DNA of 64,000 bases, from contig NZ_ACLQ01000016.1 in assembly GCF_000174755.1 (NCBI RefSeq), forward strand, positions 124,001 to 188,000. Direction: 5' to 3'. The position numbers and the translations under genes were made by a program. The notes under the pieces were generated by a model. That model ran no database searches, was not told the origin of the DNA, and was given only the letters and a program-made list of their open reading frames with translations. This stretch comes from Capnocytophaga gingivalis ATCC 33624 (lineage in GTDB: Bacteria; Bacteroidota; Bacteroidia; Flavobacteriales; Flavobacteriaceae). Shown one piece after another: positions 63,952-64,000 of this stretch; the first letter of the stretch is position 1, and each line of letters starts with the position of its first letter.

Positions 63952-64000
63952 ATGAATTATAAAGTATTTATTTTATCAGTGGTAGGTGGATTGAGCTTGA
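63952..64000 (+). CDS. Start of an exported protein, cut by the window edge
   Basis: Sixteen codons (M-N-Y-K-V-F-I-L-S-V-V-G-G-L-S-L) form the beginning of a signal peptide. The product cannot be identified from this part. Confidence 0.6.
   Translation, partial: MNYKVFILSVVGGLSL

Overview
The window looks like a chromosomal segment of a Bacteroidota bacterium, most likely a Flavobacteriaceae member of the Capnocytophaga type. The evidence is the promoter grammar (TTG/TTTG, 19-20 bases, then TAnnTTTG) seen upstream of many genes, the lack of Shine-Dalgarno sites, many short lipoproteins with Bacteroidota-type lipoboxes, a TonB receptor with an N-terminal carboxypeptidase-regulatory-like domain, and an NADP-type glutamate dehydrogenase, LUD and CdsA arrangement common in Flavobacteriia. 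The genus is an inference. No rRNA, tRNA or CRISPR array was recognised.

Layout. 1-9.7 kb: a ChaN-like protein, several lipoproteins (one with a collapsed second copy), and two tandem M13 metallopeptidase lipoproteins separated by an SRPBCC-like gene and an HXXEE gene. 9.7-15.1 kb: ligA, small membrane or Cys-rich proteins, and a TonB receptor. 15.1-16.6 kb: a 3' fragment of gdhA and orphan or broken genes. 16.7-24.7 kb (minus strand): a five-gene operon (HEAT protein, processive GT2 synthase, TPR plus YaiO-type barrel, DUF4838 hydrolase-like protein, DUF1573 lipoprotein) that reads as a synthase-dependent exopolysaccharide system. 24.8-29.6 kb: gdhA, cdsA, a LUD gene and aroA.

29.6-40.5 kb: a type I restriction-modification locus (hsdR, hsdM, a RhuM gene, frameshifted hsdS) with a tyrosine recombinase and an oppositely oriented silent hsdS cassette flanked by inverted repeats, so specificity is probably switched by inversion. 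Two very AT-rich genes, a YejK/NA37 nucleoid-associated homologue and a membrane protein, are inserted between hsdR and hsdM and overlap each other. They are the best candidate here for an undescribed defence module.

40.6-47.4 kb: a DUF4836 lipoprotein, an ABC transporter whose ATPase is frameshifted, a membrane protein and a DUF4143 ATPase. 47.5-60.3 kb: a TetR-controlled efflux system (TolC, HlyD-type lipoprotein, two YbhF-like ATPases, two ABC-2 permeases) that is interrupted by about 5 kb of small unrelated genes, including an SMR transporter. A perfect palindrome lies upstream of both tetR and the tolC gene, and at tetR it overlaps the -33 promoter element. 60.7-63.2 kb: immunity-type genes (GAD-like/Tdi1-like, SMI1/KNR4-like, HEAT) without intact toxins. 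The window ends with a truncated fhs start fused to a third copy of the palindrome, then the start of a secreted-protein gene.

A recurring theme is fragment duplication. The 3' ends of gdhA, of the HXXEE gene and of a small membrane gene reappear elsewhere, and a GTAGGGGCGAATTGCC-type palindrome is scattered through intergenic DNA.
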